Assembly (NCBI GenBank): GCA_964017235.1
Contig: OZ024931.1
Location: 21,242,189-21,306,188 of the forward strand
DNA: 64,000 nucleotides
Source: Sabellastarte sp. h YS-2021
Lineage: Eukaryota; Annelida; Polychaeta; Sabellida; Sabellidae
Direction of reading: 5' to 3'
Part shown: positions 56,431 through 64,000 of the stretch, piece by piece
Layout: each line of letters begins with the position of its first letter
Numbering within the stretch: position 1 is the stretch's first letter
Program-made: the position numbers and the translations under genes
The notes under the pieces: generated by a model
The model's database searches: none
The model's input: the letters and a program-made list of their open reading frames with translations, nothing else
What the model was told of the DNA's origin: nothing

Positions 56431-57355
56431 ATGAGACAAAGTGAGAGTGACGAAGAAGCAATAATGGAATTCATCAAAGATTATAAAGAACTCTGTGATA
56501 AGACTCATGAGCTATTCAAAAACAAAAACCTGAAGGATTGCCTGTGGGAAACCTTTGCCAACAGATGCAAACTTTCTGTACAGGTTTGCAAGACATGGTT
56601 TGAGTTCCAAAGGACTACATATGGGAAGCTGACACCATCCAAAAGATGGACAGGGAGGACCCAGTGGCTGTGCAGGCTCTGTGCATGACATCTCCAGAGA
56701 CTCTACAGACACAGACAGCATGGTGACCACCCTTCGCTCTGAGAGGCAGCAGGTATCTATTGCTAGCAGTGCCAGTATCAGTGTTCTGTCTCAGCCATCA
56801 TCGGTGGATAAACAGATGCTTGATCATTTCTCCCAGATAAATACCATGCTGAACTATTTTGGGGTATCTGGCAGGAGAGCATCAAAACAGCATTCTGTAA
56901 TTTCTTGGGCACAGAGGGCATCAGAAATGAGAGTATAGAACTGCTCAGTGGTATCCAGAGTAAGGCAGATGAGAGGGCCTGCCACCAACAGTAACAGCTA
57001 AGTTCATTTTGGAGGACAGTTTCCAGTACAAGTTCAAAATAGATGCCACAGAGCAACAGCCACAGTAGACAGCTGCCACTTCCAGGATGTACATACTTGC
57101 ATTTCCAGAGACACAGCTGCTTCCACCAGAATAACAAGCCCAAGTGTCATGAGCAGCACAGCAGTCCAGGGGTCAGTCAGGGCCACAGCAGACTTCCTAT
57201 GTTGTAATGGATGTCAAAGTGCCAGGAATATCAAGAAAGGTGCATTTGGCAGTAAGCCCAACCAAGACATTTAATCCACCATCTGTCACGTTGCCCATGA
57301 AGATGACAGAGCACACAATATCACAAACCTGTCAAGCCTGTCTGGGAACATCTCG
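56431..57355 (+). pseudogene. Harbinger Myb/MADF-like gene relic
   Basis: MRQSESDEEAIMEFIKDYKE leads into a trihelix/MADF-like domain (LCDKTHELFKNKNLKDCLWE, TFANRCKLSVQVCKTWFEF, RTTYGKLTPSK). A frameshift at about 56,680 continues into a Ser/Gln-rich segment (SERQQVSIASSASISVLSQ) and later Pro/Thr-rich fragments up to about 57,355. It resembles the 28.6-kb and 10.4-kb proteins in kind rather than in close sequence. No transposase follows within 5 kb. Confidence 0.6.
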
Positions 57356-60300
57356 TCAGTCATGAGCTATCAGCCTCCACCACACACACCAGCTGACCAG
57401 CAGCACACTACTCCTACTACTCATCCCATCACCAGCAACAAGGGTTACAGGAGCATCAGAGCAGCAGTAGAGTTATACTGCAAAAAAGGACCACCTCAAT
57501 TTATCCAAAACAATTATGAAGGTACTTGTTTTCAAAAGTCCAATCAACAAAACACTACAAAAAATATATCTATAATAACTGTTCATTTAGGTTCCTCCTC
57601 CTTGATATCTCCTCAGTATGTTGTGTGATATGTTGCGCAGTATTTTGTTAATAAGATGCCAATAACAACCATTGGTCTTTGCTTTATTGTGCTGAATTGG
57701 ACCCTGAATCTGTTAACTAACATTCAAAAAGCATTCTCCTTTACCATCCTGCCTCTGGAGATCCTATGGTTTGTTATTCTCTCTTCTCTACTCAGGTTTC
57801 TTCTGCTGTATGGTTGCATTATCCATGGCTTCAAAATGAAAGCATAATCACCCAGCAAAAAATACCTTAAACGAGACCCTCTCTCCCATGCAGGTTCAGG
57901 TGGGGGACGCCTCTAGGTCCCATCCTCTATCTTTTCCTTTAACCTGTAGTGATGAAAAATATTTGTGTGTCTGATGAAGATCCACTGGATCCAGTATCTA
58001 TCCATATGAATCTGATGTCCGTTTCAACCATGGCTAGAAGAACCAGGGAAAAGGGTTCCTTGTAATTGTAATATTCACTTCCAGACTATAGAGCCAACAT
58101 CATGGGGGACATTCCATCTATCACGAAGCTTTTTCTCAATCTATCTCTATTCTTTGGAGGGAAGGCATGTCCAATATTCTTCCTGGAATTCATAAAGGTT
58201 GGGTCTGCCGACATTAGGAATGAGTTTATACCTACCCCCAGTGATACCCCAATAATTTGTAACATTCTCCAACAGCAAGGGGCCTTTTAGCCAACTTTAA
58301 ACCAACTTCTAAAGGCTGCCTGAAATTGGTGGCTTCCTGGTCTTCGCTGATCCTGTCTTCAAATGATTCTGATGTGTTCCTCTTCATCTGAAAATCAGAG
58401 TGCAGTGACACAGTGCAAAGTATCATATGTTGAACCTACCAAGGGCAAACAGATGAGCTTATAACAATACACTTAATTTAGTAAGCGATGAACACAATTA
58501 TCAATATTGCTGATCTATGACACCGCATTTAACAGTAAAATGCCATGCTGTAGTTACCAAATTTATGCTAGTTGGCTGAACAATTATTGTTAAAAATCAA
58601 AACATCTGCAAATATTGGGGATCAAGATTTCTTAGGGTCTATCTTTAGGTGGATGTATGTTGTATTGAGTTTTATTTCCACATGCCAAATTTCTGTAGTT
58701 TGGAGTTGCATTATGATCACACTGAAACGAATGAATACATTCTGTGTTAGTCATTTTTATCAGTCATCTTTTATAATACATAGCAAGATTTTAAAGATCC
58801 AGTATAGTCTGCTATCTATATGCACCATATGTAGACATAACGACTGTACTGAAAATTATAATAAAATTATGAAAAATGATTTACTACCATATACAAATGT
58901 GCATAATTAATCAAATTACTTATTATAAATCAATAATTTTATCCCATCTTAGTGTTACTGTTAAAGCAACAACAACATAATAGTATCAAAATCTACTATG
59001 GCTTTTATCACCTTCAACTGGATGTAAATGTCACAGAATTGAACCCCTACAGAAATGGAAATTTCATCCAGAATTGATGGTTTAATGTAGTTGAGTAACT
59101 GTGCTTGTATGGACCTTCATATAGTGCTCTAGACATATTAGTACACATATGTTTGTAATGTTCCATCCTAATCCACCTAGTGCTTTTCTAAGGCAAGTTA
59201 ATTTCTTTCAAATATTGAAATATCATGTTGACAACATCACGCCTGTACCAATATAAACTGCAGTCTGTGGATGATCATGATATACTGAACAATTTATTAC
59301 TACCCTAGTTTTACTGGTACTAAGTTATAGTAAGAACTAGCCAATTTATAACCTGAGAAGCTGCTATTACTAGTCCTGTTGAAAATTGGCGGGAAACCAG
59401 CATACCACGTGATTTTTTCCAACTGAAAAGATCAGTTTTACAACTAAAAAGCCTTACGACCTTCTCGCAAGCGCCACAACTCATATAGATAACTCGTAAT
59501 AATTAGACAACTGTAGTGTAGTACTAAGGTGATTCCTATGACAAATCCTCTCTGTGGAAAGGATCATAGAAGAGTGTGCAAGTCGCAACACCATAACAAC
59601 AATACATAGCAGGATAAAGATAAATCGTAAGTGACTGATGACTGAAAAAAAAAAAGTTGTTAGCACTTGGTACAACAAAATGCTCAATTCACGGGGTTTT
59701 GACCTTATTTTAAAATTGCGAATGGGAACGATTGCCAAGATTGTACTCTGGACCTTCATAATGCTTGGAAATTGAAAGACACCACGATTAGGCTCCTAAG
59801 CTTTATGACCAAAATGAAAGGACATATAAGCCACGGATAAAGCTCAGGATTTCATTTTCAGGGCAAACAGGAGGCCACCTCAGGACAACTGAATTGCATT
59901 GAATCAGCCTTGGTGAGCCAAGGAATAATACACACAATCCTAGCTGAACTTATATCATACTGGTGCATGAGTTTAAATGGATGCCGAGAAGATTCACCTC
60001 TTAGTGAGTGTTTCCATGAAGCTTACCAACAATGACTGACAACATTGGTTCTATAACCTCTTTTATTTTATACTTGTGTTTTGTCATTTGTTGGGCATCA
60101 TTTAACAATAAGATTTTCATTGGCAGGAGGAATAAACGATGAATGCATTACAACAATGATTTGACTATAAACTCATAACTCATAATTAGTAGCTTATACA
60201 AGACTACATATATGAATTTAGCTTTATGTATGAATTTAACAATAGTTCCAACTGTTTCACTACCAGTTACCTGTCTTCATTGGTAGCATTTCCTTACCCC

Positions 60301-63110
60301 AACTATGTCTAAAACAGATGGCCAATGCAGGATGTTACTGTTGGTTTTGGTAATTATCTTATAATGTTACATGCAAATTTAATCATGTACATTCATCTTT
60401 GGTGTCAAAACCTTTGTTTTTGACTTAGCGCTTGGGTAAAAGAATAGTCGACATCTGTTGGGGCACTTTGGATATTTTGAAAAAAAAAGTTTTTATATAA
60501 ATACAGAAGAGAGAGTGCTTGAAAACCTGGCGTGTGAAAACAGCCGATGGTAATTGCACTTCAATGTAAAGAAAATATAACCAAATGCTTATAACTCTGT
60601 TTATCAGACCTTTTCCATCTTAACCTTCTGGACCAACTGGTGCATCTTTTGATTAACAACCTTTGTTCGTCTTTGGTGCCAGGGATTAAGTGCTATAAAA
60701 ATTCATCATCAAATTTGAATACATGAAAAACTACTTTACATTCTTTACGTACTTTCTCCCTGAGTTGTTTAGACTATATGAAGATATAAATAAGCTTAGA
60801 GTGTTTCTTTTTCTTTTTTTTGCAAATATACATGAAAAACCCCTTTGTTCTGGAAGTAAGCATTTTCCATGATTAAAGATATAAAGTATGAGTTTTTGTG
60901 AGATAAGGATTTGGACTGATCAATTTTGGTAATTTTATAAAAGAAGTGTCTAAATGTGAGATAAGTTTACCATCTTATCTCAATCTGAAGCAGCAACAGC
61001 ATAATTTATCATGGACATCCAGATATAAACAGCCCTCTTAAGCAGGCTATCTGACAAGTGTTGTGATCTGTCATCAGGCGTATGTAACTCAGTGTCTCTG
61101 AGATCATCTGCTAGTACATTCCAGTATTTTGGTGTTGCTAGACTGGTTGTCCATTAAAAATCGTATACAATCGTTTTATTAACCCTGCCAAGAAGTTTCT
61201 GTTTTTGGCAATGTGAGTTTGTTTTGTTTGTCTTAATGCAAAATAACTTGAAAAGTTATGGAAAGATTTGGACGAAAGTCTCAGATGAAAATTCACCCTC
61301 CGGATCCCAAAAAAATTTTTAAAGGATTTTTATAACTGTACCCATAAGTAATATTGATGTTGTTTGGCCTTGGCAAAATAATGTGATCTACGAGTACTGT
61401 TGATTTAAATGTAATTCAGTACGATACAAGCAAATTGTGGAAGTGCTTCAGACCCATATGAAGGTGTGGATAAGGTCATTCCTATGAACACTCCGTGGTT
61501 TAGCATTCATTTCTGACCTATTTCTCTTATTATACCTCAGTGCTTTCAAACTCTCAGACCCCTTACATGAACATGTCCTTGCTATCCAAATTTCAGCTGC
61601 CAGTTGGGTCACATTGCAGAAACTCGCCCTTGGAATTACAATAAGTACCCACCCATGTTATACCGGCGTCAGGATCGATCATTGGAGAGACCAGATACTT
61701 CCATCTGTGCGTATATTTTCAGGTACTTCTATCTTTACATGGATCATTCAGAAATTTGAGGTGAATCCTGGTGATTTCAAGTGACTGATCTGGCTGTTCA
61801 CAAGCCTCTCCAGTTTAGCGCTTGCACCCCATCTCTTTACACAATAATTCTGTTGCTCATGCCATTTGAATGTAATATTAATTTTTGCAGATTTGTTTAT
61901 GCATTTATCTTATTACTCACAGTATATTACTTTACCTGTTGTCAAATTGTGCCAGGTTAATATTTATCATATGTATATGTCATATTGTATTGTCTGCTGT
62001 AAATATTTGTGTCCTCACTATATGTAACTTACTCTTTTAACTATGCTATCTATGCTGTATAATTACTTTAAAGTCTTGATGCACCTCAAGACACCTTGTT
62101 CCTGAGTTGCCATTGCTACATAGGGACTTTAATGCACGGACCAAACAGGCATAAGTACTATTACTGAGTCAGATCACGGTGTTCGAATGAAAAAAAAATA
62201 TTCAAACTTTGCTTCATCCATGGTAGATCAAAACATTCACAGCATATCTCATTTGGGAAATAGGGGCCCTCTCGAGTACCTCACTTATATGGAAATAATG
62301 AAATCTGAACACCATTTCATAACAAGGACCCACAGGGCCAATTGGATCATACCTTTTCCATCTGAATTTTGCCATTATGGATTGGGACCAAAGTCCCATC
62401 CATCAGGATTTTCACATTGTATATACATTGTATGGTATTGAACAGGTCATATCACAAAAACACTTGCATAGTGCAAATCTCTTATACTTTGCTATCACTT
62501 AATTTTCATGCTATGTGGGGAACACATGCATTCACACACAATTTGTTTCTTCTTTAAAAAGTAAATCACTTCTGCTTATAATTTTCTTTCTTTTCTATCT
62601 AATATTAACTTAATATTAACATAATTTGTTGTTAGGCCCTTCCTCCTGAAAGTACTTGTTCCTATATTTTTACTGTCATGTGCGAGGTCTTGATATCTGC
62701 CTTAGCTAAGTCTTACAGATCTCCCTATCTAAAAGTTTGGCTGGCTTCACCTTTAACAATGTTCTAGTGAGTCACATGCGAGTCATTTATATATTTTAGC
62801 TAAATTATATCATCCTTTGAGAACATGATTTCTATATCTTACTTTTCATTTTAAAGGCCACTGAGTGGACTGGACTGGAGTTCTAAACCCATGCAGGGGT
62901 GATTATATAGTTCCCCTTTCTTTTCTCAGGTTCCTGACCTTTGCCTATTTCTAAGGTCACGGATTAAAACATTCTACCTATATCATTTCCGTTCCAGCCC
63001 TGTTGGTTCAGAAACATAATGGCCAAATTGTAAATGTCATCAGCCATGAAGTTTGAATCATTTTGTGTCCACAGTTAACGTAAAGTAAAAATACCATACA
63101 TTAAAGTCTG
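57356..63110. other. Long non-coding stretch
   Basis: No coding exon, SINE head or terminal repeat that I can name. The longer open frames are AT-rich and isolated. Around 61,190-61,340 the wording resembles the repeat head near 11.45 kb. Confidence 0.4.
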
Positions 63111-63117
63111 AGTGAAC

Positions 63118-63403
63118 ATTTACCTTATTCTACTGCGCACCATGGAGCAAAGGCCAAGGGCTATCAGAGACATTGTGTTCACGTGTGTGGTGTTGCACAA
63201 CATCTTGAGGAAACACCAGGGCAGGGCAGACAGGGCATCAACCCCAGTAAATAATGTAGCGGCCCGACAAAATGAACAGGTGGTGTAAGTACCAAATGGC
63301 AACTACAGGAATCCTTCGAGTAAGGCCAAACATCAACAAGAACTACTGAAAGACTACTTAAACCATGTGGGCTCATTGGCTGGGCAGGAGGATAGGATCT
63401 AAG
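63118..63403 (+). pseudogene. Harbinger transposase C-terminal fragment
   Basis: The plus-strand frame gives RAIRDIVFTCVVLHNILRKH and AARQNEQVV, then a single in-frame TAA (63,286-63,288). After it the same frame continues NYRNPSSKAKHQQELLKDYL then HVGSLAGQEDRI to a stop near 63,403. The VVLHNILR block is the conserved end of Harbinger/HARBI1-type nucleases. The catalytic region upstream is missing. Confidence 0.75.
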
Positions 63404-63732
63404 ATATGTCAAACAACAACCCTGGGGGCAGAAGCTGGCATCTAGCAGTTCTTTTCAGGACTACTATCAGTCCTTTTCAGGACTAACCAATTATTCCAAG
63501 AACTTTTATTTAAGCTGGTGTTGCTCAAATTTCCCACAAATTTCCAAACAAAATTCAATCCTTTCCAACAAGTTTCAAAACTTTTTCAAACCAAATCAAA
63601 AGTACCCTGTTGAAAACATTCAACCCAAGTTATGTAATTCTTCCGATTCAACATCGTATCCTCAGAAGTATAATCTTCTGGTATTCGAGGCTATCACTCT
63701 TTTACAGCCCCCATATCTTTCCACTTTAATAA

Positions 63733-63935
63733 GATCGAGCAGTCTCACACGTGGCAACAGGCTATCTGTCTCCTCAACCCGCCCTAAGAAGCACATAGGC
63801 AGGCGTGGCTTTCCAGTAGCCGCACCAGCTGAATGGAACAAGCTGCCACAAACTGTCAGATCTCAGCAAACAATAGATGGTTTCAGAAGCCAGCTAAAGA
63901 CTCACTTGTTCAGGCAGGCATACCCCCCACCTTAG
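63733..63935 (+). pseudogene. LINE ORF2 C-terminal fragment
   Basis: One open frame gives SSSLTRGNRLSVSSTRPKKH, RRGFPVAAPAEWNKLPQTVR and FRSQLKTHLFRQAYPP, then a stop. It is the C-terminal tail of CR1/L2/Jockey-type ORF2 proteins, better preserved than the one at 1.64 kb and from a different family. The rest of the LINE's 3' end may continue to the window edge. Confidence 0.78.
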
Positions 63936-64000
63936 TTATACCCTGGCGGGTGCTTTTTAGATGTCGACCCATGTCTGTCCCTGGACTCTCCCTTCTTGGA

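Overview
The window looks like gene-poor, repeat-dense DNA of a marine invertebrate. It is AT-rich and has spliceosomal-type introns, TATA boxes and many tRNA-derived SINEs. A mollusc is my best guess, from the style of the SINE tails (an inference, not a proof). I see no conventional host gene, rRNA, CRISPR array or bacterial-style operon. Almost everything I can name is a mobile element or its remains, several nested in one another.

Layout. 1-15.5 kb: scattered SINEs, a LINE ORF2 tail (1.64-1.98 kb), a PIF/Harbinger transposase relic (2.4-3.1 kb), a Harbinger Myb/MADF-like gene relic (7.9-10.5 kb, minus) split by a 1.7-kb inverted-repeat element, and a second LINE relic (15.1 kb). 15.5-32.4 kb: a PIF/Harbinger element with a Myb/MADF-like gene (28.6-30.4 kb, plus) and a DDE transposase (31.7-30.9 kb, minus). 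It appears to be split by a separate 12.3-kb element (15,896-28,194) with about 150-bp terminal inverted repeats. That inner element has a protein-primed-type family B DNA polymerase gene running inward from the left, with in-phase introns but broken by stops and frameshifts, and a small PC4-like gene running inward from the right. Each gene has a TATA box close inside its terminal repeat. A TA-flanked MITE, a SINE with a perfect 14-bp target duplication and a tandem-repeat element sit inside it. I see no integrase, capsid, packaging ATPase or protease.

33.4-40.8 kb: an apparently complete tyrosine-recombinase retrotransposon on the minus strand. It has a Gag-like ORF, an RT-RNase H ORF and a tyrosine recombinase ORF inside split direct repeats (A1-ORFs-B1-A2-spacer-B2). 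Both repeat pairs look identical by eye, so this is a young insertion. 41-45.6 kb: a decayed DIRS-type element on the plus strand with a SINE in it. 47.4-48.4 kb: a second copy of the tandem-repeat element. 49.2-52.7 kb: a large imperfect palindrome, one arm of which took a later SINE. 55.6-64 kb: SINE, Harbinger and LINE relics in otherwise featureless DNA.

The two items most worth following up are the compact polymerase-plus-PC4 element with regulatory-motif-rich termini and the intact split-repeat retrotransposon. Boundaries and identities were judged by eye; no alignment or database search was run.
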